Shown: positions 1 through 5,266 of the stretch, piece after piece
How the letters are laid out: the number at the start of each line of letters is the position of its first letter
Position numbering within the stretch: position 1 is the first letter of the stretch
Position numbers and translations under genes: made by a program
The notes under the pieces: generated by a model
Database searches by the model: none
Told to the model about the DNA's origin: nothing
What the model saw: the letters and a program-made list of their open reading frames with translations, nothing else
NCBI GenBank assembly: GCA_030838025.1
Contig: JAUTXM010000283.1
Location: forward strand, 1 to 6,308
From: Acidimicrobiaceae bacterium
Lineage (GTDB): Bacteria; Actinomycetota; Acidimicrobiia; Acidimicrobiales; Palsa-688
Direction: 5' to 3'
DNA: 6,308 nt

Positions 1-42
1 GACCGGGAGCGGGAGGAGGGCCGCCAGCCCGGCGGTGCTCAC
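1..42 (-). CDS. mrpD: MrpD/MnhD-like antiporter subunit, N-terminus only (cut by window edge)
   Basis: Only the first 14 codons are present. They read from a GTG start at 42-40, seven bases after the mrpC stop, and encode VSTAGLAALLPLPV with the first residue being Met in the protein. A short hydrophobic LLPLPV stretch at the very N-terminus is typical of MrpD/NuoN-like proton-translocating subunits, and mrpD is the expected gene after mrpC. The identity therefore rests mainly on position. A G-rich stretch in the end of mrpC (GCGGGG) may serve as ribosome binding site. Known role of the family: a 14-helix membrane subunit that moves protons or cations within the Mrp/Mbh membrane complex. It could also be another NuoL/M/N-type subunit. 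Confidence 0.65.
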   Translation of the reverse strand, partial: MSTAGLAALLPLPV

Positions 43-49
43 CGACCCG

Positions 50-418
50 TCAACCCCGCATCGCCCGGATCTGGTCGGAGTCGATCGACCGGTAGTGCTG
101 GGCGATGCGGACGGTGACGGCCAGGAAGACACCGGTCACGGCGATGCCGATGACGATGGCGGTGAGGCAGATGTTCTGCAGGACCGGATCCGCCACCCGA
201 CCCTGGGCCAGCTGTTCGGGGGTCTGACCGCTGGGCGGATTGAGGAGGACCGGCGCCGTCGAATGAGCCCGGTAGGCGAACGACAGCAGCAACAGGTAGG
301 TCGAGGCTTCCATCAGCGAAAGGCCCATGACGATCTTGACGAGGTTGCGTTTCGTCAACACGGCGTACAGCCCGATGCAAAACAGCGCTACCCCGGCCAG
401 GTAGTTGCCGACGATCAC
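50..418 (-). CDS. mrpC: Mrp antiporter subunit C (MnhC/NuoK-like)
   Basis: A 122-residue small membrane subunit homologous to NuoK. It has three hydrophobic segments: about residues 4-21, 27-49 and 83-104. Between the second and third lies a polar loop rich in Pro and Gln. The family hallmark before the third helix is clear: DPVLQ at 77-81 followed by LTAIVIG at 85-91. Classical MrpC has DPLPQALVLTAIVI there, so the motif is slightly diverged. Glu37 lies inside helix two; NuoK-type subunits carry functional Glu residues in their helices, but its equivalence is an inference. The start is GTG at 418, which overlaps the mrpB stop as GTGA and indicates translational coupling. Length is normal for the family. 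It would form part of the lateral cation/proton path of the complex in the cytoplasmic membrane. Confidence 0.93.
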   Translation of the reverse strand: MIVGNYLAGVALFCIGLYAVLTKRNLVKIVMGLSLMEASTYLLLLSFAYRAHSTAPVLLNPPSGQTPEQLAQGRVADPVLQNICLTAIVIGIAVTGVFLAVTVRIAQHYRSIDSDQIRAMRG

Positions 419-1401
419 GTTGAGGGGCCGGATTTGGGAAAAGGGGGGTCAGCGCCGGCTGATGCGTCTGCGCCCGATTCGCCCTGGTCCCGGCTCCAGT
501 CGTTGCTCATCCCGAGCAAGCCGAATACCGCCAAGGTCAGGCCGGTGCCGACTTCGATGAACTCGGCGTCGGAGAATGCCGGGAGGATCCCGCCGCTGCG
601 AATGGTGCCGACCGCCCCGAGCGGCAGGAAGCTGGCCGAGAACGATCCCTTCAGGACCAGCCCCAGCACTTCGATGGCAACAATGGCCAAGGCGCCGAAC
701 AGCTCGAGCGTCTCGACCAGATCCGGACGGATGACACGCTCCACCCGGCGGTACCCGTAACCGACGTAGACGAACAGGACGACGCCGAGCAGCACCGCTC
801 CGGCCGGAAAACCACCTCCCGGCGAGTACCCCCAGGCGGCGAGGTACAGGCCGGCCATCAACAGCACGGGCGCGATCGCCCGCACCGACGCCCGGACGAC
901 CACGGTCATGGCGGCCGCCGTCTCTGGTCCCGGCGTGCCCAGTGGCGTCTCGTCGGGCGTCGCCGGGTGCGGCGCCGGCCCCTGCTCCCAGGCGTCGGCC
1001 TGACGGGCCTCCGCCTCCTCGTCGCCCTCGGCGGCGGGCGACTCGCCGATACGGCGTTGTTCGCGCCAACCCGCCAGCTCTTCGCCGATGAACCCTCGCC
1101 GGCGCTCCCGCCGCCGGGTGATGGTCGTCGTGCCCACGACTGCGGCCAGCAGGAGAAAGGTCTCACCGAAGGTGTCGAACCCCCGCGTGCCGTACACGAT
1201 CTCGCTGACCGGCTCGGTCGTGTGCCACTTCGGCAGGGCCACCGTCATGGCATAACGGGCGATGCCCGGCAGCGGCGCGTTCTCTCGCGGCAACGCGAGG
1301 ACCGCGATGGTCAGGACGCCCCCCACGGCCGCCGCCACGAGCACGCCCACGGCCCGGCGATGGCTGGGTTCGTGCTCGACGACCTCGGGGAGGTCGTTCA
1401 T
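415..1401 (-). CDS. mrpB: Fusion of MbhE-like (MrpA C-terminal) segment with MrpB/MnhB
   Basis: A 328-residue protein made of two parts. Residues 1-95 have a hydrophobic helix at about 17-37, a segment ending VSEIVYGTRGFDTFGE (65-80) and a second helix at 81-93. The RGFDTxGE signature is that of the MbhE-like end of MrpA. Residues 96-164 are a charged, Pro/Glu/Arg-rich linker without membrane segments. Residues 165-305 are a MrpB domain with about four helices and the signature SPGGGFPAGAVLLG at 193-206. The tail after 305 is polar. MrpB alone is usually about 140 residues, so the extra N-terminal half is the fusion. An ATG at 909 (Met165) could restart translation and give free MrpB, but no convincing ribosome binding site precedes it. 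The ATG at 1401 overlaps the upstream stop as ATGA and follows a GGGGGAGGGG stretch. Confidence 0.92.
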   Translation of the reverse strand: MNDLPEVVEHEPSHRRAVGVLVAAAVGGVLTIAVLALPRENAPLPGIARYAMTVALPKWHTTEPVSEIVYGTRGFDTFGETFLLLAAVVGTTTITRRRERRRGFIGEELAGWREQRRIGESPAAEGDEEAEARQADAWEQGPAPHPATPDETPLGTPGPETAAAMTVVVRASVRAIAPVLLMAGLYLAAWGYSPGGGFPAGAVLLGVVLFVYVGYGYRRVERVIRPDLVETLELFGALAIVAIEVLGLVLKGSFSASFLPLGAVGTIRSGGILPAFSDAEFIEVGTGLTLAVFGLLGMSNDWSRDQGESGADASAGADPPFPKSGPST

Positions 1402-1679
1402 CGCCCCTCCCCCACTTCCCCGAGATCCTCGGAGTCGTCGGTGACGTGGGCGCGCACCTTGCCGATGGCGATGAGATAAAGCGTGGGCAAGGCGATGGCT
1501 CCGACGACGACCTCGGAGTGGGCATCATCGGGGGCTCCGAGGACGATGAACAGCAGGCTGAGGATGGTCCCCATGGCCGACAGGGCCATGACCGACCCGT
1601 TCAGATTGCGGATGCGCACCGCCGCCAGGGCGCTGGCCAGGACTCCGGCCAGGCACAGATAGTCGATGGCCCAGAACAC
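1398..1679 (-). CDS. mbhD: MbhD-like / DUF4040 subunit (detached MrpA C-terminal segment)
   Basis: A 93-residue membrane protein with three hydrophobic stretches: about residues 4-21, 28-47 and 56-74. The motif LGAPD at 47-51, then Glu56 and VVVGAIALPTLYL, matches the DUF4040/MbhD family. There LGAPDVAxTEAAVGA is usual, and related segments resemble NuoJ. In classical Mrp antiporters this segment is part of MrpA, whereas Mbh-type complexes carry it as a separate gene, as here. Lys74 follows the third helix and may correspond to a conserved charged residue; that is an inference. The C-terminal 18 residues are acidic. Start GTG at 1679 directly abuts the mrpG stop TAA, and the stop overlaps the next ATG. 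It is a structural part of the ion-translocating membrane arm. Confidence 0.9.
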   Translation of the reverse strand: MFWAIDYLCLAGVLASALAAVRIRNLNGSVMALSAMGTILSLLFIVLGAPDDAHSEVVVGAIALPTLYLIAIGKVRAHVTDDSEDLGEVGEGR

Positions 1680-2033
1680 TTATTCGCCGCCCGGATCGCT
1701 GTCTTGCAGGCGACGCTCCGCCCCCTGGTCGACCACCGACCCGGACCACATCGGCACGCCTCGCTTGTAGGCCGCCCGGGCCAACGCGTGCGACGCCAGC
1801 GGGTTGACGCTCAGCAGCAGGACCGCCACCAGGAGCGTCCGGCTGCCGTAGGTGGAGAGGGGGCCCTCGGCGACGACCAGGGCGACGAGAACCGGGAGGG
1901 CGCCCATGGTGATCGTCTTCGAGGAGCACTGGATACGCGTGTACAGGTCGGGCATGCGGAGTATCCCGACGGCCCCGCTGAACGAGAAGCCGACGCCGAT
2001 GACGGCCAGAGCGACGACGACGGCGTTTCTCAA
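1680..2033 (-). CDS. mrpG: Mrp antiporter subunit G (MnhG)
   Basis: A 117-residue MrpG/MnhG subunit. The open frame extends further upstream to 2330, but that part only shadows mrpF and mrpE. I place the start at the TTG at 2033, which overlaps the mrpF stop as TTGA and has GGGGA about six bases upstream. The protein then begins MRNAVVVALAVIGVGF, as expected for the family. The signature GAVGILRMPDLYTRIQ (20-35), a threonine-rich stretch (T40, T42), and the ending LASHALARAAYKRGV (79-93) are textbook MrpG. It has three predicted helices (about 4-24, 43-56, 66-82) and a polar tail of about 25 residues that is somewhat long. Family knowledge: a small subunit needed for assembly and activity of Mrp and Mbh complexes. 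No stand-alone activity is known. Confidence 0.94.
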   Translation of the reverse strand: MRNAVVVALAVIGVGFSFSGAVGILRMPDLYTRIQCSSKTITMGALPVLVALVVAEGPLSTYGSRTLLVAVLLLSVNPLASHALARAAYKRGVPMWSGSVVDQGAERRLQDSDPGGE

Positions 2034-2290
2034 AGCAATCCCCGCTCGAGGAAGCGGGCCCACACGATCGTGCCCAGATAACTGAAGGAGCACAGCCACA
2101 GCGCCGGGTCGAGGTAGATGGGCCGTTGGGCGAAGGCGGCGAAGAACAACACGGCCAGCGCCGCCTGGGTCGAGATGGTGTTCAAGGCCACGATGCGATC
2201 CGACACCGTGGGCCCTTTCGCCAGCCGGACGAACAACGGGACCATGACCACGATCTCGGCCAGGCAGATCGCCCCATAGATCGTGGTCAC
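2030..2290 (-). CDS. mrpF: Mrp antiporter subunit F (MnhF)
   Basis: An 86-residue MrpF/MnhF subunit. The open frame begins at 2467, but the family start is the GTG at 2290. This overlaps the mrpE stop as GTGA and gives MTTIYGAICLAEIVVMV. Diagnostic residues are RLAKGPTVSDRIVALN (22-37) between helices one and two, and a third helix from about 60 (YLDPALWLCSFSYLGT) that ends in ARFLERG. Asp61 sits where MrpF normally has a conserved acidic residue. Three transmembrane helices and the length are normal. Known role: part of the MrpE-F-G group at one end of the complex, proposed to contribute to cation (Na+) passage. No regulatory signal of its own is visible; expression depends on coupling from mrpE. 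Confidence 0.95.
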   Translation of the reverse strand: MTTIYGAICLAEIVVMVPLFVRLAKGPTVSDRIVALNTISTQAALAVLFFAAFAQRPIYLDPALWLCSFSYLGTIVWARFLERGLL

Positions 2291-2793
2291 GGCCCGCTGA
2301 TCGCCTTGATGTGATCCTCCACCGGGCCATTGACCTGGGCCCGGATCTCGTCTGGCTCGAGCGTGTCGACCCAGACGGTGTGAAAGAGCATCTCGTGTTG
2401 CCGTCGATCCAGATCGACCAGTTGGTTGTCGACGATCAGCGACGTGACCAGCCCTGCGGCCGCCCACTCACCTTCGGCGTCCATTCCCGATGCCACGATC
2501 ACCATCCCTGGCCGGAGGGGCCGGCTGGGCGCCCAGATGCGCCGCGAGAGGGAGAGGTTGGCCCGAACGATCTGGCCCAGGGCCCACAACGCCGTGCGCC
2601 CGGTGGCCAGCAACCGGCGGGGGTGCAACAGCGACCAGGGCGCGGCGACCGGCCCCAGGGGAGCGCAGGCGGTGGCGACGATGGCGGCGGCTGCGGCGCC
2701 GACAATCAGCTGCTCGGCCGTCTTCGTCCACGACAGGACGACCCACACGCCGAAGGCGAGGCACCACAGGGCCAGCCACCGGCGGAGCATCAC
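2287..2793 (-). CDS. mrpE: Mrp antiporter subunit E (MnhE)
   Basis: A 168-residue MrpE/MnhE subunit and the first gene of the antiporter run. It has hydrophobic N-terminal segments (about 4-21 and 28-50), then the amphipathic stretch ALGQIVRANLSLSRRIW (71-87). A soluble C-terminal domain follows, with GLVTSLIVDNQLVDLDRRQHEMLFHTVWVD (114-143), equivalent to the SLTxGT...D...L..H core of MrpE. Two starts are possible: GTG at 2793, seven bases from the GGGGGAG ribosome binding site at 2801-2807, or the adjacent ATG at 2790, ten bases away. They differ by one residue. The 58-nt gap to the upstream CHAD gene holds a TTGACC hexamer (2819-2824) that could be a -35 box, but no good -10 follows, so read-through from the CHAD gene is as likely. 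Confidence 0.94.
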   Translation of the reverse strand: MMLRRWLALWCLAFGVWVVLSWTKTAEQLIVGAAAAAIVATACAPLGPVAAPWSLLHPRRLLATGRTALWALGQIVRANLSLSRRIWAPSRPLRPGMVIVASGMDAEGEWAAAGLVTSLIVDNQLVDLDRRQHEMLFHTVWVDTLEPDEIRAQVNGPVEDHIKAISGP

Positions 2794-2800
2794 CGGATAA

Positions 2801-2807
2801 CTCCCCC
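2801..2807 (-). promoter_or_regulatory. Ribosome binding site of mrpE
   Basis: GGGGGAG on the minus strand lies 7 nt before the GTG at 2793 and 10 nt before the ATG at 2790. Spacing slightly favours GTG as the start. Confidence 0.6.
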
Positions 2808-2851
2808 GCTGGGAACCGGGTCAAACCGCCGGGTCGTCCGACGAGGTCGAG

Positions 2852-3787
2852 CTAGTGGCCGCCGCCGTGAAGCCACCGCCGCAAGGACTTCTTCTGGGCC
2901 TTCTTCCACGCCTTGGGCCACCGTTTCCGGTTGGCCTGGTGGCGCCGCCGTTCCCGTTCGATCAGCTCGCCCCCCACCAGCGCCACCGAGAGACCGCCGT
3001 CCGCCAGGATCTCGTGGCGCAACCAGGTCTCGGCCGTGGCGGCATCGTGAACCTCACCCAGGACCGACTGCAACCGTTCGGCCGCCGTAGCCAGTCGCTT
3101 CGCGGGCTTGCCCATCACGGGCACGGCGGTCTCGCTGCTGTAGCGGAGCTTCTTGGCCCGCTTGCGAACCTCGTGGAGCGACTCGTCGCTCGGATCGCCC
3201 CCGAGCGCTCGCACTCGCTTGTGCAGCCCGCGCCACGGCTGGGCGACGAGCGATGGCAGCACCGACCGGGCTGCGGCATCGGCCCGGCCGTCGCCGGCGC
3301 CCATCGGCGGGGCGTCGCCGGCGGCGTCGAGGCGGACGACCAGCGCCCGGTAGCGATCACTCTGCAACGCCACCAGCAGGTCGGCGTTGGCCGCCTCGCG
3401 CGCCGTCAACAGGCGGGCGATCAACGCCCGGGCCGGTGCCACGTCGGCTTCGGGAAGGGTCCGCACCTGGCGCTGGAGCGCTTCGAAAAGCACGTCGGCG
3501 TCACGTATCCGGCCGAGGACGGCGGCCAGCCACTTCAGCTCGCGGTTCACGTCGTCAACCCATGGCCGCTGCAGGACCGGGCGGAGGGTCCGCAGCTGCG
3601 CCCGCAACCGGCGCGTGGCGACCCGCGTCTTGTGGACGTCCTCCGGATCGCCATTCTCCCGGAGCGCGGATTCACGGGTCATGAGCTCGGCGGTCGCGGT
3701 CCGGATCACCGACGCGACCAGTTCGCGAACGGTGCAATCACGGCCCAGGTGATCGATCCCCGGGCGTTCTACGACCAGCGTGGTCAC
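2852..3787 (-). CDS. CHAD domain protein (predicted polyphosphate-binding)
   Basis: A 311-residue soluble, very Arg-rich helical protein that is a CHAD domain almost end to end. Two repeated helical modules each carry the conserved histidine and basic face: VHKTRVATRRLRAQLR at 51-66 (His52) and LHEVRKRAKKLRYSSE at 204-219 (His205). Each is followed by a partner motif, LGRIRDADV (91-99) and LGEVHDAATA (243-252). The C-terminus (276-306) is a dense Lys/Arg tail. CHAD domains are known to bind polyphosphate and occur at polyphosphate granules or beside polyP and phosphate genes. No CYTH/triphosphatase domain is attached, so no enzymatic activity is predicted. Start is GTG at 3787, the only in-frame option near the strong AAGGAGG at 3799-3805; the 11-nt spacing is rather long. 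It is divergent from rsgA and 58 nt upstream of mrpE, possibly in one operon with it. Confidence 0.92.
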   Translation of the reverse strand: MTTLVVERPGIDHLGRDCTVRELVASVIRTATAELMTRESALRENGDPEDVHKTRVATRRLRAQLRTLRPVLQRPWVDDVNRELKWLAAVLGRIRDADVLFEALQRQVRTLPEADVAPARALIARLLTAREAANADLLVALQSDRYRALVVRLDAAGDAPPMGAGDGRADAAARSVLPSLVAQPWRGLHKRVRALGGDPSDESLHEVRKRAKKLRYSSETAVPVMGKPAKRLATAAERLQSVLGEVHDAATAETWLRHEILADGGLSVALVGGELIERERRRHQANRKRWPKAWKKAQKKSLRRWLHGGGH

Positions 3788-3798
3788 AGCAGCATGTC

Positions 3799-3805
3799 CC
3801 TCCTT
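3799..3805 (-). promoter_or_regulatory. Ribosome binding site of the CHAD gene
   Basis: AAGGAGG on the minus strand, 11 nt before the GTG start at 3787. A closer ATG at 3795-3793 would encode only Met-Leu-Leu before a TGA that overlaps the CHAD GTG as GTGA. It may act as a tiny coupling ORF or be chance. Confidence 0.6.
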
Positions 3806-3844
3806 GGCAACTCACCGAGGTCGTACCCGCCGGTCTCGTCGCAT

Positions 3845-3858
3845 ACGCCACCTGGCGT
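3845..3858. repeat. 14-bp inverted repeat in the divergent promoter region
   Basis: ACGCCA, two bases, TGGCGT: six-base arms with perfect complementarity and a 2-nt spacer. Placement between divergent genes, just upstream of the candidate rightward promoter, fits a regulator binding site. The regulator is unknown and chance is not excluded. Confidence 0.4.
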
Positions 3859-3872
3859 CCACCGGAAAATCA

Positions 3873-3902
3873 TTGGCTTCAGGCGCCTGCTTCCCCTACG
3901 TT
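3873..3902 (+). promoter_or_regulatory. Candidate sigma-70-type promoter for the small ORF and rsgA
   Basis: TTGGCT at 3873-3878 resembles a -35 box, and TACGTT at 3897-3902 fits the actinobacterial TAnnnT -10 pattern with an 18-nt spacer. The spacer contains the perfect palindrome CAGGCGCCTG (3880-3889), which could be an operator. Transcription would begin near 3909, leaving about 160 nt of leader before rsgA. This is pattern matching only. Confidence 0.35.
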
Positions 3903-3937
3903 CAGCGCCGTCCGAGCGAGTGAAAGGAGAACGCCGA

Positions 3938-4018
3938 ATGTCTGCCCTGGCCCCACGCCGCACGTACGCGGCCATCCGTCCGCCCTGTTCCTTGCGCCCC
4001 TCGGTTCGTACCGCCTAG
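3938..4018 (+). CDS. Small 26-codon ORF upstream of rsgA (possible leader peptide)
   Basis: An ATG at 3938 follows AAAGGAGA (3923-3930) at about 7-8 nt, a better ribosome binding site than that of rsgA itself. The frame runs 26 codons to TAG at 4016-4018 and ends 48 nt before the rsgA start. The product is short, Arg-rich (6 of 26) and Pro-rich, with one Cys, and has no membrane segment; I recognise no family. It is the tail of a much longer open frame crossing the CHAD gene on the opposite strand, which in high-GC DNA carries no weight. It may be a translated leader that influences rsgA, or a fortuitous ORF. A CCCCT at 3997-4001 near its end could pair with the AGGGG of the rsgA ribosome binding site (4054-4058). 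That pairing is only five bases. Confidence 0.3.
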   Translation: MSALAPRRTYAAIRPPCSLRPSVRTA

Positions 4019-4052
4019 CCCGGACTCGTCCGCTGGGGGCGCCTCTCCTGAG

Positions 4053-4058
4053 AAGGGG
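4053..4058 (+). promoter_or_regulatory. Ribosome binding site of rsgA
   Basis: AAGGGG lies 8 nt upstream of the TTG at 4067 and supports that start codon. No in-frame ATG or GTG in the nearby upstream sequence has a comparable signal. Confidence 0.6.
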
Positions 4059-4066
4059 TTCCCACC

Positions 4067-5095
4067 TTGCACGATGTCAACCTCGGCGCGCTGCTCTCCC
4101 TCGGTTGGGACGCCCGCGCCCGCGCCCTGTTCACCGAGCTGGCGCGCCCAGAACTGTTCCCCGGTCGCGTGGTTCGCGTGGAGCGCTCGGCCTGTGTCGT
4201 CGCCTTGGCCGACGGCGACCACATGGCGGCCGCGCCAATTCCGGTCGCGGTCGGCGACTGGGCGGCCGTAGGCATCGTCGACGGTGCCTACACCGTCACG
4301 GGAGTGACCGACCGCTGGTCGCAGCTCACCCGGGGCGACCCGTCCGGCGGCGTCCAGGTACTGGCTGCCAACATCGACCTGGTCCTCATCACCGCGCCCG
4401 CCGACCGATTGAGCCCCGCCCGGATCGAGCGAGAAACGGCGCTGGCGTGGGACAGCGGCGCCCAGCCGGTCGTCCTCGTTACCAAGGCCGATCTTGCGGT
4501 CGACGGTGAGATCGATCGCCTCGAAGCCCGTCTGGCCGTCGTCGACGTGGTGGCGACGAGCGTCGTGACCAGCACCGGGTTGGACCGCGTCCGCGACCGG
4601 TTGCGGCCCTGCCGGACTGCGGTCCTGATCGGGCCGTCCGGGGCGGGCAAATCATCGCTCACCAACGCCCTCGTCGGCGAGGCGCGGATGGTGACCGGTT
4701 CGGTCCGCGACGGCGACCACCGGGGGCGGCACACCACGACCACCCGCCAGCTGGTCCCAGTGCCCGACGGTGGTGTGCTGATCGACACGCCTGGGCTGCG
4801 CAGCTTGGCGCTCGCCGGCGACGGGACCGGCGTGCAGTCCGCCTTTTCCGACATCGAGGAGCTGGCCGCGGGATGCCGGTTCGGGGACTGCCGCCACGAG
4901 CGCGAACCCGGGTGCGCGGTCCTGGCCGCCGCCGCCCGGGGCCAGCTCGATCAAGCTCGCCTGGCGAGCTACGGGAAACTGCGCAAGGAGGTTGCCTGGG
5001 AGGAGCGCCGCCATGACCCTCGGGCTCGCCAGGCCAGCTTGCGGCAGTGGAAAGCGGTTACCAGGAGCGTGCGATCTCAGCCCAAGAAGCGCTGA
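4067..5095 (+). CDS. rsgA: Ribosome small-subunit biogenesis GTPase RsgA
   Basis: A complete 342-residue RsgA (YjeQ). It is a circularly permuted GTPase that binds the 30S subunit late in assembly and releases on GTP hydrolysis. The order is as expected. An OB-fold RNA-binding region spans about 30-90. The G4 motif TKAD (139-142) comes before the G1/P-loop GPSGAGKSS (189-197), with a G5-like TSVVTSTG (164-171) between them. Next come a G2 region GRHTTTT (220-226) and G3 DTPG (240-243). The C-terminal zinc site has Cys270, Cys275, His277 and Cys283. The tail is basic and ends QPKKR, suiting rRNA contact. No key residue is missing. The start is TTG at 4067, chosen because of AAGGGG 8 nt upstream and because the N-terminus then matches actinobacterial-type RsgA. 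It reads alone; the CHAD gene diverges from it and the SRPBCC gene converges on it. Confidence 0.96.
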   Translation: MHDVNLGALLSLGWDARARALFTELARPELFPGRVVRVERSACVVALADGDHMAAAPIPVAVGDWAAVGIVDGAYTVTGVTDRWSQLTRGDPSGGVQVLAANIDLVLITAPADRLSPARIERETALAWDSGAQPVVLVTKADLAVDGEIDRLEARLAVVDVVATSVVTSTGLDRVRDRLRPCRTAVLIGPSGAGKSSLTNALVGEARMVTGSVRDGDHRGRHTTTTRQLVPVPDGGVLIDTPGLRSLALAGDGTGVQSAFSDIEELAAGCRFGDCRHEREPGCAVLAAAARGQLDQARLASYGKLRKEVAWEERRHDPRARQASLRQWKAVTRSVRSQPKKR

Positions 5096-5266
5096 CTCCG
5101 CTTACCGCGGGCCTACGTCTGTGGGCCATTTAGGTTTCTGTGGGCGACTTATGGTCTTCCTGCGCTGTCACGCGCCCTCAGAGCCACAACTCGCCCACAG
5201 ACACGACGCCCCACCGCGTTGGCTCGGGCGGACGAGGCCGGGAGTCGCCCCCCATTCGTCCCGCGT
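5096..5266. other. Convergent intergenic region after rsgA
   Basis: 171 nt between the 3' ends of rsgA (plus) and the SRPBCC gene (minus). No credible gene is seen. Its left half is less GC-rich than its surroundings and carries the CTGTGGGC repeats described separately. There is no classical hairpin followed by a T-run on either strand. If termination happens here, the long inverted repeat or a factor-dependent mechanism would have to account for it. Confidence 0.5.
5117..5202. repeat. Two direct copies and one inverted copy of a TCTGTGGGC element
   Basis: TCTGTGGGC occurs at 5118-5126 and again at 5137-5145, exactly 19 nt apart. The bases after each copy are also alike (CATTTAGGT versus GACTTATGGT), so this is an imperfect tandem repeat. 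The inverted copy at 5191-5202 can pair with either one: 11 bp with the second copy (TCTGTGGGCGA, 5137-5147) or 10 bp with the first (GTCTGTGGGC, 5117-5126). The loops are about 43 and 66 nt. In RNA this gives two mutually exclusive stems; as DNA it could be a protein-binding cluster. The function is unknown. Confidence 0.6.

Larger units (their letters stand above)
3788..4066. promoter_or_regulatory. Divergent intergenic region between the CHAD gene and rsgA
   Basis: 279 nt separate two genes read outward, so promoters for both directions are expected here. Visible elements are two palindromes (3845-3858 and 3880-3889), a rightward promoter candidate (3873-3902), a small ORF (3938-4018) and the two genes' ribosome binding sites. 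I found no convincing -35/-10 pair for the leftward (CHAD) direction; TATGCG at 3846-3841 is the best -10 candidate and is weak. I recognise no riboswitch class. Confidence 0.6.

Noticed and set aside
35..760. 241-codon plus-strand ORF antisense to mrpC and mrpB.
   Set aside because: It has no recognisable domain and runs opposite two clear membrane subunit genes.
2819..2824. TTGACC on the minus strand as the -35 box of a separate mrpE promoter.
   Set aside because: No acceptable -10 box lies at the right distance (TTATCC or TATCCG are poor), and a start there would leave almost no leader for the ribosome binding site that is present.
2311..3090. 259-codon plus-strand ORF antisense to mrpE and the CHAD gene.
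   Set aside because: Composition is Pro/Arg/Gly-rich without domain motifs, and both genes beneath it are secure on the minus strand.
3784..3975. 63-codon minus-strand ORF whose TGA overlaps the CHAD GTG start as GTGA.
   Set aside because: The overlap looks operon-like, but the product is Arg-rich and low-complexity, resembles no family, has no evident ribosome binding site, and lies across the divergent promoter region and the plus-strand small ORF.
2855..4018. 387-codon plus-strand open frame antisense to the CHAD gene.
   Set aside because: This is an antisense shadow typical of high-GC DNA; the CHAD protein on the other strand is unmistakable. Only its last 26 codons, with their own ATG and ribosome binding site, are kept as a candidate.
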